Shown one piece after another: positions 35,810 through 44,815 of a stretch of DNA of 64,000 nt (position 1 is the first letter of the stretch; every line of letters begins with the position of its first letter). Position numbers and translations under genes: made by a program. This DNA comes from Azophilus sp965214305. Its GTDB lineage: Bacteria > Pseudomonadota > Gammaproteobacteria > Pseudomonadales > Azotimanducaceae. Where the stretch lies: NCBI GenBank assembly GCA_965214305.1, contig OZ243949.1, forward strand, positions 2,418,001-2,482,000, written 5' to 3'. The notes under the pieces were generated by a model. It saw only the letters and a program-made list of their open reading frames with translations. It ran no database searches and was not told where the DNA came from.

Positions 35810-36927
35810 TCCGCCAAGCGATTGTCGGCTTTACACCCCATTCCGTACGGGTGGCATTTTCTCGGCTCAGAGGCGTCGACCCCGTCCTGGGCTATCTGCT
35901 GGGGTTGGTGCTCGGTTTCGGCATAGTGATTCTCTATAGCGCCGTTGGCGGCGACATGGCGGCACTTCGGGGCCAACTATTGCGGATATTGCTTGGTGTG
36001 CTGGTATTGATTGTTGCCGCCCAGTTGCCGCCGGTGTTCTATTTGCGATGGGCGCCCCGGCTGTATTGCATGGTGTTGGGTTTGCTGTTGCTGGTTGTCG
36101 TCAACGGGGTTACCGTCAAGGGCGCGGCGCGCTGGTTGGAAATTCCCGGTTTCATACGTTTTCAGCCCTCGGAATTCTCGAAGCTCGCCGTGGCGATGAT
36201 GGTTGCATGGTACTTCCACGAACGCCCCCTACCCCCTTCTTTGCGCGACAGCTTGGTGGCATTGGTACTTATCGGGCTGCCCGCGGCCTCTGTATTGATA
36301 CAACCGGATTTGGGCACGGCTGTTATCGTCATCGCATCCGGGCTGTTGGTGCTATTATTCGCGGGCGTTCGTTGGCGCTGGGTTGCGCTTGCGACCATTG
36401 TCGGGGCTGCTCTGGCCCCAGTGATGTGGTACGGTCTAAAAGATTACCAGCGCCAGCGAATCATCACCCTGTTTGATCCCGAGAGCGACCCTCTCGGTGC
36501 CGGTTGGAGCATCATTCAGTCCAATACCGCGATCGGTTCGGGGGGGATTTTTGGCAAGGGTTTGGGTCTGGGAACCCAAAGTCAACTGGAGTTCTTGCCG
36601 GAGAGCCATACCGACTTCATCATTGCGGTGGTTGGCGAGGAGTTGGGTTTTGTGGGGGTGGTCGGCTTGTTGGCAATCTATATGGCGATCATCGGGCGGA
36701 CGTTGTTCATCGCGACCCAGTCTCGCCACACATTCTCAAAACTGTTGGGCGGTGCGTTGGCATTGGTTTTTTTCCTTACCCTATTTGTCAACATTGCCAT
36801 GGTTTCCGGGTTGTTGCCGGTTGTTGGTATCCCCTTGCCTCTGGTCAGCTACGGTGGCACATCGATTATCACAACACTGGCCGGATTTGGCATCATCATG
36901 TCCATACACAATCACAAGTCTTGGTGA
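35806..36927 (+). CDS. mrdB: Rod shape-determining protein RodA
   Basis: RodA is the SEDS-family glycosyltransferase that polymerises lipid II for cell elongation. The 373 residues contain about ten hydrophobic segments and the family signatures GAARWLEIPGFIRFQPSEFS, LPESHTDFIIAVVGEELGF and VGIPLPLVSYGGTS. The ATGA overlap with mrdA implies coupled translation of the two partners. Confidence 0.97.
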   Translation: MIRQAIVGFTPHSVRVAFSRLRGVDPVLGYLLGLVLGFGIVILYSAVGGDMAALRGQLLRILLGVLVLIVAAQLPPVFYLRWAPRLYCMVLGLLLLVVVNGVTVKGAARWLEIPGFIRFQPSEFSKLAVAMMVAWYFHERPLPPSLRDSLVALVLIGLPAASVLIQPDLGTAVIVIASGLLVLLFAGVRWRWVALATIVGAALAPVMWYGLKDYQRQRIITLFDPESDPLGAGWSIIQSNTAIGSGGIFGKGLGLGTQSQLEFLPESHTDFIIAVVGEELGFVGVVGLLAIYMAIIGRTLFIATQSRHTFSKLLGGALALVFFLTLFVNIAMVSGLLPVVGIPLPLVSYGGTSIITTLAGFGIIMSIHNHKSW

Positions 36928-36958
36928 AAGAACGGGGCGCGACGGGGTGAAAACTGCA

Positions 36959-37960
36959 ATGAGAGTAACGGTTTTGTTTAGCATAACGGCCCTGCTGCTG
37001 TACGGACCGGCTAGTGCGGACTATTCCGACCGGGAAGATGTCCGCGCCTATATTGAAGAATTGGTCAGTACTCACGGTTTCACGCAGGAAAAGCTGCTCG
37101 AAACCTTCGCCGCCGCCAAACATCGGCCGAGTATCATTGAGGCCATGTCCCGCCCCGCGGAACGCCGGCTCAAGTGGTACGAGTACCAAAAGATATTTCT
37201 TACAGACGAACGCATTGCCAAGGGCATTGAGTTTTGGGACGAAAATCTCCAGGCGCTGACGACCGCCGAGCAGAACTTCAATGTCGCCCCCGAATATGTG
37301 GTCGCAATTATCGGGGTGGAAACCTTTTTTGGCAGAATCATGGGCTCCCATCGGGTCCTTGATGCACTCTCCACCTTGGCTTTCGACTATCCGCCCCGCG
37401 CCGGTTTTTTCCGTAACGAACTTACCGAATTTCTGCTGTTGGCGCGCGAAGAGCGACGCTCCCCGTTCGATTTGAAGGGGTCCTACGCCGGTGCCATGGG
37501 GTATGGCCAATTCATTCCGTCAAGCTTTCGACACTATGCCGTGGATTTTGATGGCGATGGGGTGCGTGATATCTGGTCCAATACCACCGACGCTATCGGC
37601 AGCGTGGCGAACTATTTCGCCCGTCACGGTTGGCGCGGTGAGGGCGAGGTGGTGGTACTTGTGGAAACCGCCGGGGGCGATCTCGAAGCGGTCGTCAATC
37701 AGGGTTTGGCGCTAAGCCGAACCGTCGCGGAGTTCCGCGCCTTGGGTGTGCGGACGGGCGATCTCGACCCTGCCGCCAATGCGGCTTTGTTCCGCATGGA
37801 CTTGCAGGATGGCGCCGAATATTGGCTTGGCCTTAACGATTTCTACGTTATAACCCGCTACAACCGCAGCGCCATGTATGCCTTAGCGGTTCATCAGCTG
37901 AGCCAAGCTGTCAAGCAAGGGCGCAACGCGGCTTTGGCGATGCATCGGCGTCCGCGATAG
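36959..37960 (+). CDS. mltB: Lytic murein transglycosylase B
   Basis: MltB cuts peptidoglycan to 1,6-anhydro-muropeptides. ATG 36959 is preferred: GGGGTGA lies seven bases upstream and MRVTVLFSITALLLYGPASA forms a signal peptide; GTG 36947 is possible. The 333-residue protein has GVETFFGRIMGSHRVLDALS with the catalytic Glu, and GAMGYGQFIPSSFRHYAVDF. The signal peptide has no lipobox, so this copy may be soluble in the periplasm. Confidence 0.93.
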   Translation: MRVTVLFSITALLLYGPASADYSDREDVRAYIEELVSTHGFTQEKLLETFAAAKHRPSIIEAMSRPAERRLKWYEYQKIFLTDERIAKGIEFWDENLQALTTAEQNFNVAPEYVVAIIGVETFFGRIMGSHRVLDALSTLAFDYPPRAGFFRNELTEFLLLAREERRSPFDLKGSYAGAMGYGQFIPSSFRHYAVDFDGDGVRDIWSNTTDAIGSVANYFARHGWRGEGEVVVLVETAGGDLEAVVNQGLALSRTVAEFRALGVRTGDLDPAANAALFRMDLQDGAEYWLGLNDFYVITRYNRSAMYALAVHQLSQAVKQGRNAALAMHRRPR

Positions 37961-37975
37961 GAAGTTTGGCGGAGT

Positions 37976-38791
37976 ATGTGGGCTAGAAGGCTAGCGGTTT
38001 CCGTCTGCTCATTGGTGGTGGTACTGGTGGCCTGTCAAACCACCGCGCCGCCGCCGACTCGGGCCGGTGAGGCAATGTCCGCTCCTTCGCCCGCCGTGGA
38101 CGGCCCGCCGGAATACATTCCCGACGACCTCAGCCGGCTTCCCGACCCGGTTCCCGTCACCGAGCCGAGAAGTGAAACCGGCAACCCGCCTTCCTACAGC
38201 GTATTCGGCAAAACGTACCGCACCCTCGAAACGACCGCAGGATACGATGCGACCGGCCTGGCATCATGGTACGGGCGCAAATTTCAAGGCAGGCGCACGT
38301 CGAGCGGCGAAACCTTTGATACCTTGCGGCTTTCCGCGGCACACCCCTCCTTGCCCATTCCCTCCTATGTTGAGGTGACCAATCTGGAAAACGATCGCCG
38401 CATCATCGTGCGCGTGAATGACCGGGGTCCGTTTCACGAGGGCCGTATTATCGACCTTTCCTACGCCGCCGCGGTCAAACTGGGTTATGCCCAGGCGGGC
38501 ACCGCCCGGGTGCGTGTCATGGCGTTGCACGATCTGCCCGCGCTCTATTTGCACGCTGGCGCTTTCCGTCGTATTGACGAGGCCGAACGTTTGCGCGGGG
38601 CCTTGGAGCGCTTGACGGGCAAGCCGGCACTGGTGGTGCGGCTGGCCGATGAGCAAAAACACCCTTTTCGCGTTCGCCTCGGCCCACTACAGGGCGAGAA
38701 GGAGGCGGATCGGTTGCAGGCACTGATAGCCACGGCAAACCACGGCGTCCCTGAATTCTTCTACGACGAGCCCCCGGAGACGGCAAATTGA
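37976..38791 (+). CDS. rlpA: Septal ring lytic transglycosylase / rare lipoprotein A
   Basis: The 271-residue RlpA has a lipoprotein signal ending LVAC (Cys20), a Pro-rich linker, the double-psi beta-barrel GLASWYGRKFQGRRTSSGET followed by RVNDRGPFHEGRIIDLSYAA, and a C-terminal SPOR domain (about 190-262) that binds denuded glycan. It acts on naked glycan strands at the outer membrane side of the septum. It lies between mltB and the D,D-carboxypeptidase, the usual gammaproteobacterial order. Confidence 0.94.
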   Translation: MWARRLAVSVCSLVVVLVACQTTAPPPTRAGEAMSAPSPAVDGPPEYIPDDLSRLPDPVPVTEPRSETGNPPSYSVFGKTYRTLETTAGYDATGLASWYGRKFQGRRTSSGETFDTLRLSAAHPSLPIPSYVEVTNLENDRRIIVRVNDRGPFHEGRIIDLSYAAAVKLGYAQAGTARVRVMALHDLPALYLHAGAFRRIDEAERLRGALERLTGKPALVVRLADEQKHPFRVRLGPLQGEKEADRLQALIATANHGVPEFFYDEPPETAN

Positions 38792-38823
38792 TCCTGAAAA
38801 TTGTATCCGTTCACACCAGTGCC

Positions 38824-38857
38824 GGAACCAACTGATACGGCATTATCGGTTGGTTCC
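38824..38857 (+). terminator. Strong hairpin after rlpA
   Basis: GGAACCAACTGATA (38824-38837) pairs with 38844-38857 over 14 positions with one wobble, around the loop CGGCAT. No T-run follows, so termination would be weak or it may be an RNA-processing or repeat-derived structure. The ACTGATAC stretch and nearby AGTTTGAATT (38871-38880) resemble the ends of the 79-base palindromic family, so a decayed copy is possible. Confidence 0.4.
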
Positions 38858-38973
38858 AGCGCCAGGGGCCCAGTTTGAATTGTGGCCGTGCCGGACCCCG
38901 CGCGCACCTTGGACGATGACGAGTTTGCACATTGAGCCATTACACCACTCACCCTTCGTTTGACAGGAGACCC

Positions 38974-40134
38974 ATGTTCACCGGAATTTTGATTTTTGCC
39001 CTGCTTTGTTTCAGTGATACGGCGCATTCGTCGGAAACCGTCGTGCTCGTCCCCGCAGTGCCGGCACCCCCGAGCGTTGCGGCCAAATCCCATGTGCTCA
39101 TGGACGCCGACACCCTCCACATCATTGCCGAGCGCAATAGCAACGAATCGCTGCATCCGGCGAGCCTCACCAAGATCATGACCGGATACGTTGCCGCCGG
39201 AGAATTGCGCAGCGGCCGGGTGTCGATGGACGATGAGGTAATGGTTAGCGTCAATGCTTGGCAGACACCGGGCTCGCGCATGTTCATAAGGGAGGGTACC
39301 CAAGTAAAAGTGGCCGATCTTTTGCGCGGCATCATCGTGCAGTCAGGGAACGATGCAAGCGTTGCCCTAGCCGAGCATATCGCCGGCAGCGAGGGTGCCT
39401 TCGCGGACATGATGAATCGGCAGGCGGCCGAGTTGGGAATGTCGGCAACGCTATTCCAGAACGCAACCGGCCTGCCCGCCCGGGATCATTACACCTCGGC
39501 CCGCGACCTTGCCGTACTGACGCGGGACTATATTCGTCAATATCCGGAAAATTACGCAATATATTCAGAAAAATCATTCAAATACAATGATATAGAGCAG
39601 CCGAATCGCAATCGTTTGCTGTGGCGGGATCGCACCGTTGATGGTGTGAAGACCGGTCACACGGATGCGGCCGGATATTGTCTTGTGGTGTCGGCGAAGC
39701 GCGAAGGTATGCGGCTGATCTCCGTCCTCATGGGCGCGGCCGATAGCAACACCCGTGTGCGCGAAACCCAGAAATTGCTGACCTATGGCTTTCGCTTTTA
39801 TGAAACCAAACGGCTGTACGAAGCCGATGTTCCACTCACCACCAATGCCGTTTGGTATGGCGAGACGGAATCGGTTGAGCTGGGCCTTGCGGCACCGGCC
39901 GTTGCCACTATTCCGCGCGGCCACTACGAGTATTTGAAAGCCGAGATGGACCTTCCCAACCTGCTTGAGGCTCCGATCGCCGACGGTGTTGAAGTTGGCT
40001 CGCTACGGTTAATGCTGTACGACGAAGAAGTTTATACTGCCCCGCTGGTCGCCTTGCATGCTGTCGAAGAGGCCGGTTTTATTGGCAAGACCGGCGATTT
40101 CCTGCAACTCTTTTTCACCCGCCTGTTCGAGTGA
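38974..40134 (+). CDS. dacA: D-alanyl-D-alanine carboxypeptidase (PBP5/6 family)
   Basis: A low-molecular-mass PBP that trims terminal D-Ala from peptidoglycan pentapeptides in the periplasm. ATG 38974 with AGGAGA upstream gives a signal peptide (residues 1-19). The active-site motifs are S64-LTK, S124-GN and K226-TG. A PBP5-type C-terminal beta domain and an amphipathic end (DFLQLFFTRLFE) for membrane attachment follow. 386 residues. dacA and dacC cannot be told apart. Overlaps lipB by GTGA. Confidence 0.94.
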   Translation: MFTGILIFALLCFSDTAHSSETVVLVPAVPAPPSVAAKSHVLMDADTLHIIAERNSNESLHPASLTKIMTGYVAAGELRSGRVSMDDEVMVSVNAWQTPGSRMFIREGTQVKVADLLRGIIVQSGNDASVALAEHIAGSEGAFADMMNRQAAELGMSATLFQNATGLPARDHYTSARDLAVLTRDYIRQYPENYAIYSEKSFKYNDIEQPNRNRLLWRDRTVDGVKTGHTDAAGYCLVVSAKREGMRLISVLMGAADSNTRVRETQKLLTYGFRFYETKRLYEADVPLTTNAVWYGETESVELGLAAPAVATIPRGHYEYLKAEMDLPNLLEAPIADGVEVGSLRLMLYDEEVYTAPLVALHAVEEAGFIGKTGDFLQLFFTRLFE

Positions 40135-40877
40135 GCGGCACTGCGGCATCCGTACCGCCCGAGGGTCAAGGCACCCCGGTTATCGTTCAGGATCTGGGCC
40201 GCACCCAATACGAGCCCGTATTCGAGGCGATGCGCGCCTTCACCGCCGCCCGCGACGGGGCGACGCGCGATGAAATCTGGTTGACCGAACACGAACCCGT
40301 GTTCACCCAAGGCCAGGCGGGCCGGGCTTGGCATGTACTCGCTGCGGGAGATATTCCAGTAGTGCGGACAGACCGGGGGGGCCAGGTTACCTATCATGGT
40401 CCGGGCCAGATAGTGGGCTACCTACTCTTCGACCTGCGCCGCATGGGGTTGTCGGTGCGCGGCCTTGTTTCCGGTATTGAGCAGGCCATCATCGCCATGC
40501 TGGCCGGCTACGGCATCACTGCGGTGGCGCGCACCGATGCTCCCGGCGTCTATGTTAACGGTGCCAAGATCGCGGCACTCGGATTGCGTGTGCGGCGACA
40601 CTGCTCCTACCATGGTTTGAGTTTCAACGTCGCTATGGACCTTGAGCCGTTCCAACGCATCAACCCTTGTGGCATGGCCGGCTTGGCGGTGACCCAACTC
40701 AAGGATCTTTGCGCTACGGTGGATATTGAAGCGGTGAAGCTGCGGCTTCTGTCCCACCTATCTCAGCAATTTGCTTGCGCTATCCGTCTCCACAAACCGG
40801 GCAGGCAGGCCGCCTGGCAAGCCGGAAACGCCGCCACTCGGCGCGCAGGGCATCGTAGTAGAGCACCCAGCCAATAA
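40131..40877 (+). CDS. lipB: Lipoyl(octanoyl) transferase
   Basis: LipB moves octanoate from ACP to lipoyl domains, the first step of lipoate synthesis. The 248 residues have RGGQVTYHGPGQIVGYLLFD, Lys146 in VNGAKIAALG and the acyl-thioester Cys180 in INPCG. GTG 40131 overlaps the dacA stop. The C-terminal 35 residues are Arg/Ala-rich and lie antisense to the end of moeB (98-base overlap), so they may be a run-on tail. lipA, often next, is not here. Confidence 0.93.
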   Translation: MSGTAASVPPEGQGTPVIVQDLGRTQYEPVFEAMRAFTAARDGATRDEIWLTEHEPVFTQGQAGRAWHVLAAGDIPVVRTDRGGQVTYHGPGQIVGYLLFDLRRMGLSVRGLVSGIEQAIIAMLAGYGITAVARTDAPGVYVNGAKIAALGLRVRRHCSYHGLSFNVAMDLEPFQRINPCGMAGLAVTQLKDLCATVDIEAVKLRLLSHLSQQFACAIRLHKPGRQAAWQAGNAATRRAGHRSRAPSQ

Positions 40878-41526
40878 GCGGCTCACCGACTCGGGTGATG
40901 AGTTTCAGGGTTTCCACCGCCTGCATCGACCCCACAACACCCACCAGGGGCGCGATGACGCCGTTTTCCGCACAATTCAGCGCTTGGTCGTCGCTCTCGG
41001 GATACAGGCATTGATAGCAGGGTGAGTCGGGTTGGTTGGGGTTGAATACCGCAATCTGCCCCTCCCAGCGGATGGCGGCACCCGAAACCAAGGGCTTGCC
41101 GTTGCGCCAGCAGGCGGCATTGAGTTGCTGCCGGGTGCCAAGGTTGTCACTGGCATCGACAACGACATCCACGCGGGGCAGCAGTTCGTCAAGCCCCGTC
41201 GCCGTCAATTTGTGCCCAATGCTTTCCACTATTACGAGCGGGTTGATGGCGGCCAGGGTGTCTGCGGCGGACTGTACCTTCGCAACCCCCACGGCAGCAC
41301 TTGTGTGGATGATCTGTCGTTGCAGATTAGAAAGGTCAACGCTGTCGTGGTCGTTGATGATGAGCCTGCCCACACCGGCAGCCGTCAGGTACAGCGCGAC
41401 TGGAGAACCGAGACCGCCCAAGCCGGTTACCAGCACAGTGGCATTGCCCAGACGCAACTGCCCCTCGATATCGATTTCGGGCAGCATGATCTGGCGGCTG
41501 TAACGCAGTAATTGCCGGTCGTTCAT
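40780..41526 (-). CDS. moeB: Molybdopterin-synthase adenylyltransferase-like ThiF/MoeB protein
   Basis: An E1-like enzyme that adenylates the C-terminus of a ubiquitin-like sulfur carrier (MoaD or ThiS). The start ATG 41526 (MNDRQLLRYSRQIMLPEIDI) overlaps the prmC stop; longer in-frame starts run into prmC. The 248 residues have the nucleotide-binding VLVTGLGGLGSPVALYLTAA, the DNLGTR segment, and two zinc pairs CYQC and CPVC. Beside prmC, as in many gammaproteobacteria. The carrier partner, MoaD or ThiS, cannot be decided from sequence. Confidence 0.9.
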   Translation of the reverse strand: MNDRQLLRYSRQIMLPEIDIEGQLRLGNATVLVTGLGGLGSPVALYLTAAGVGRLIINDHDSVDLSNLQRQIIHTSAAVGVAKVQSAADTLAAINPLVIVESIGHKLTATGLDELLPRVDVVVDASDNLGTRQQLNAACWRNGKPLVSGAAIRWEGQIAVFNPNQPDSPCYQCLYPESDDQALNCAENGVIAPLVGVVGSMQAVETLKLITRVGEPLIGWVLYYDALRAEWRRFRLARRPACPVCGDG

Positions 41527-42341
41527 GGGGCTTGGGCGACAGTGGCGCGGTCTAGGCCGGCAAGGTCTTTGTGGGTTTGGATGTCTTGGAAGCCGTATCG
41601 GGCGAGTGTGGCCCGCACCGCATCGCCTTGTGTACATCCGTGCTCCAGGATAAGGCGGGCCCCGGGTGCCAACCGGTCCGGTGCTTCGGCAACGATTCTG
41701 TGTATGGCATCCAAGCCGTCGCCACCGGCGCATAGCGCCCGCCGTGGCTCGCCGCGCAGCGATTTTAGGGCGGCATCTTGGCAACCGATATAGGGCGGAT
41801 TGGCCACGATGCAGTCGAATGGGCCACGCAGTGGCGCCAGCCAATCCGCCCGCGCCAAAGCGATTTGCGTCCGGTTGGCCACCGCGTTGACAGCCGCGAC
41901 CGCGAGCGCCGCACAGGAGATGTCTGTGGCTATAACCCCCAGATCGGGACGATGCGTTTTGATTGCCACGGCAATGCAGCCGCTACCGGTCCCCAAGTCC
42001 GCCAGTCGCCCGTTGCGAGGCGTCAGCGCAACCGCGAGTTCGACCAGCAACTCGGTTTCCGGCCGGGGCACCAGCACCGCGGGGCCGACACGAAAATTCA
42101 GCGCGTAAAACTCCTTGTGGCCCAGAATATAGGCCAAAGGCTCCAATTTGCACCGCCGCGACAGCTCATCCAAGCGGTGCACCTGTGTTGGTGTCAGCAT
42201 TGTCTCCGGATGGGCAAGCACCCCGGCGCGTCCGACACCCAACACATGGGCGGCCAGCAGTTCCGCATCGAGTCGAGCAAGGCCGGCACCGGCCACGAGC
42301 CAGTCGCCGCAAGACAAAGTGCTGCCCGTGGTCTGGAGCAC
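41523..42341 (-). CDS. prmC: Peptide chain release factor N5-glutamine methyltransferase
   Basis: PrmC methylates the Gln of the GGQ motif in RF1 and RF2. The 272 residues have the SAM-binding ADLGTGSGCIAVAIK and the NPPY motif at 181-184, preceded by FRVGPAVLVPRPETELLVEL. GTG 42341 overlaps the prfA stop by one base (TAGTG). It is encoded directly after its substrate gene prfA. Confidence 0.96.
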   Translation of the reverse strand: MLQTTGSTLSCGDWLVAGAGLARLDAELLAAHVLGVGRAGVLAHPETMLTPTQVHRLDELSRRCKLEPLAYILGHKEFYALNFRVGPAVLVPRPETELLVELAVALTPRNGRLADLGTGSGCIAVAIKTHRPDLGVIATDISCAALAVAAVNAVANRTQIALARADWLAPLRGPFDCIVANPPYIGCQDAALKSLRGEPRRALCAGGDGLDAIHRIVAEAPDRLAPGARLILEHGCTQGDAVRATLARYGFQDIQTHKDLAGLDRATVAQAP

Positions 42342-43426
42342 TAGTCACCACCGATGCCGGCCAGTTGATCGGCTTGATGTTCCTGAATTAAGGGTTGCAC
42401 AAGCACTTCCAGCCCGCCCTGCAAGACTTCGTCCAAGCGGTAGAGGGTTAGGTTGATGCGGTGGTCGGTAACCCGGCTCTGGGGGAAATTATAGGTGCGG
42501 ATGCGCTCCGAGCGGTCTCCGGAGCCAACCAGGTTGCGGCGCGATTCCGCCTGCTCGGCGCGCTGCTTGGAGCGGGCCGCATCCACCAGTTTCGCTTGCA
42601 GCAACGACATGGCGCGTGCGCGGTTCTTGTGTTGCGAGCGTTCGTCCTGACACTCCACCACGATGCCCGTGGGTAGATGCGTGAGCCGTACTGCCGAGTC
42701 GGTTTTGTTAACGTGTTGGCCGCCGGCACCGGATGCGCGGAACAGATCGACCCGCAGATCGCTTTTCTCGATGGCCACGGCGTCGATATCGTCAACCTCG
42801 GGCAGCACCGCCACCGTACAGGCGGAGGTGTGGATGCGACCCTGGGATTCGGTGTCCGGCACCCGCTGTACCCGGTGGACGCCGGATTCAAATTTAAGGC
42901 GGCTGTAGGCACTCTTGCCCTCGACCCGGGCGATGATTTCCTTGTATCCGCCCTGTTCGCCCGCGCGCTCGTTGAGTACTTCCAGTTGCCAACCCTGATC
43001 CTCGGCAAAACGGGCGTACATGCGGAACAGGTCGCCGGAAAACAAGGCCGCCTCATTGCCGCCGGTACCCGCCCGGATTTCGAGGAAGACGTTGGAGGCG
43101 TCGTTCGGATCCTTGGGGATAAGCAACTTACGCAATGACTGCTCCAGCCCGGTCAGGCGCCTGGTCAGGGCCGCGACATCTTCTTGGGCGAGCTCGCGCA
43201 AGTCGGCGTCGTCGGCGAGTTCCTTGGCCTCCGCGAGTTCGTCCAAGGTCGCACACACTCGCTTGTAGCCCTCCGCGACCGGTTCCAGTTCGGCAAGTTC
43301 CTTCGATAGCGCCCTGAACTGCTCGCGGTCGGCGACGATTTGCGGTTGCGTAAGCCGCGTACAAATCTCATCGAACCGGTTCGTCAGTTCGGCTAGGCGC
43401 GACATAACGGATGCTGACAGCGGCAT
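42341..43426 (-). CDS. prfA: Peptide chain release factor 1
   Basis: RF1 ends translation at UAA and UAG. The 361 residues have the codon-recognition segment RVPDTESQGRIHTSACTVAV with tripeptide P-D-T, and GAGGQHVNKTDSAVRLTHLP with the catalytic GGQ. Full length. RF1 matters in this genome because several genes end in UAG codons supplied by repeats. Lies between hemA and prmC. Confidence 0.97.
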   Translation of the reverse strand: MPLSASVMSRLAELTNRFDEICTRLTQPQIVADREQFRALSKELAELEPVAEGYKRVCATLDELAEAKELADDADLRELAQEDVAALTRRLTGLEQSLRKLLIPKDPNDASNVFLEIRAGTGGNEAALFSGDLFRMYARFAEDQGWQLEVLNERAGEQGGYKEIIARVEGKSAYSRLKFESGVHRVQRVPDTESQGRIHTSACTVAVLPEVDDIDAVAIEKSDLRVDLFRASGAGGQHVNKTDSAVRLTHLPTGIVVECQDERSQHKNRARAMSLLQAKLVDAARSKQRAEQAESRRNLVGSGDRSERIRTYNFPQSRVTDHRINLTLYRLDEVLQGGLEVLVQPLIQEHQADQLAGIGGD

Positions 43427-43445
43427 GGCTGGGTGTCTCGTCGGC

Positions 43446-44699
43446 TCAATCGAGCCTGTAGAGCGACTTGAGCAAATCGAGCAAATCCACCCGGCCCTCG
43501 GCGCTGGCTTGTCGAATGGCGACTGTGGGGCGATGCATCAACTTGTTGGTCAGCCCCTGTGCCAGAGTCGCGACCACATCATCGATATCACCACCATTGG
43601 TCAGGGCCCGGCGCGCTTTCTCCAGTTCCGCTAACTGGGCATCTTGGGCGCTCTCCCGCAGTTGCCTTAGCAGGTGCTGTCCCTGATGTGCTCGGCGTTC
43701 TTGGATATAGCGACGGGCACCCGTATCGACCAACGCCTGGGCCGAATCGGCGGCCGATAGCCTCTGTTGCAAGTTTTCCTGAATAATCTCGGTAAGGTCG
43801 TCAATGGAGTAGAGGAAGACATCCGGCAATTCGGCAACTTCCGGCTCGATATCCCGGGGGACGGCGATATCGACCATAAAGATGGGCTTGTGGCGCCGTT
43901 CCCGCATCGCCGCCTCCACGGCGCCCTTGCCCACCACCGGCAGCGAACTGCCTGTGGAGGCGATGACGATATCGTAGTCGCGCAGTGCGCCGGAGACATC
44001 GGTTAATTGCATCGCCTCGGCGGCGAACCGGGCGGCCAGTTGCTCGGCGTTTGCCAGGGTGCGGTTGGCAATCGCCATCGTGCCGATGCCCGCGTCGCTC
44101 AGGTATTCCGCCACCCGTTGCATGGTGTCGCCGGCACCAAGCAGCAACACGGCTTGACGCCCAAGGTCCGCGAAAATCCGTTTCGCCATGGCCACGGCCG
44201 CGTAGGCGACGGAAATGGGGTTGCGCCCGATATCGGTGTTGGTGCGTACCCGCTTGGCGGCGTTCAATGAAATTCGGGCGAGCAGATCCAGCTCCGTGCC
44301 CAGTGTGCCGAGATTGCGCGCCAGTTCGCAGGCCGACTTGACTTGTCCCATGATCTGCGATTCGCCCAGCACTTGGGAGTCGAGCCCGGACGCAACGCGA
44401 ATCAGGTGCCGGGCCGCGTCCTGGTCCCAATGGCTGTAGGCGGCGCTCTGTATCGCATCGATCGGCACATCCCGGTAACTCGCCAGCCACCCCTCCAGTT
44501 CCGGCTCTGCGGCAGGGTCGATGGCGCAATAGATCTCGGTGCGATTGCAGGTGGAGAGGATAGCGCCCTCGGTCAGCCCCGGCACCGCTTGGGTGAGGTT
44601 CATCAGAGCCGCGCCGAGCGCATTCTCCGGGAAAGCGACCCGGTCGCGCAAATCGATGGCGGCGGTGCGATAGTTGATGCCGTATGCCAATATCGCCAC
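43446..44699 (-). CDS. hemA: Glutamyl-tRNA reductase
   Basis: HemA converts glutamyl-tRNA to glutamate-1-semialdehyde, the first step of tetrapyrrole synthesis by the C5 route. GTG 44699 is chosen (MAILAYGINYRTAAIDLRDR), giving 417 residues, the E. coli length; the frame is open further upstream but that part is unrelated. Catalytic Cys51 lies in LSTCNRTE. The NADPH domain has VLLLGAGDTMQRVAEYL. First gene of the hemA-prfA-prmC-moeB set. Confidence 0.95.
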   Translation of the reverse strand: MAILAYGINYRTAAIDLRDRVAFPENALGAALMNLTQAVPGLTEGAILSTCNRTEIYCAIDPAAEPELEGWLASYRDVPIDAIQSAAYSHWDQDAARHLIRVASGLDSQVLGESQIMGQVKSACELARNLGTLGTELDLLARISLNAAKRVRTNTDIGRNPISVAYAAVAMAKRIFADLGRQAVLLLGAGDTMQRVAEYLSDAGIGTMAIANRTLANAEQLAARFAAEAMQLTDVSGALRDYDIVIASTGSSLPVVGKGAVEAAMRERRHKPIFMVDIAVPRDIEPEVAELPDVFLYSIDDLTEIIQENLQQRLSAADSAQALVDTGARRYIQERRAHQGQHLLRQLRESAQDAQLAELEKARRALTNGGDIDDVVATLAQGLTNKLMHRPTVAIRQASAEGRVDLLDLLKSLYRLD

Positions 44700-44763
44700 T
44701 TTCAGCGAGGCCTGTGGATGTTTTGGGTAACGGCCGATTGTAGCAGAGCGAATGCCCCGCAAA

Positions 44764-44815
44764 ATCATGCGAAATTCCCCAAGCGGACAAGCGGCTTGAT
44801 TAGATATGCGGCCTA
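44764..44815 (+). repeat. Repeat of about 50 bases before lolB
   Basis: This stretch (AAAATCATGCGAAATTC, then GGACAAGCGGCTT) closely matches 63731-63782 (AAAACCATGGGCAATTC, GGACAAGCGGCTT). It lies between the divergent hemA and lolB and runs into the lolB start. It might carry shared promoter information or be a small mobile repeat; no clean -35/-10 pair is seen. Confidence 0.45.

Noticed and set aside
42851..42859. RF1 codon-recognition tripeptide P-D-T in place of P-A-T
   Set aside because: The middle position varies among RF1 proteins; the flanking residues and GGQ are normal, so no change in stop recognition is implied.
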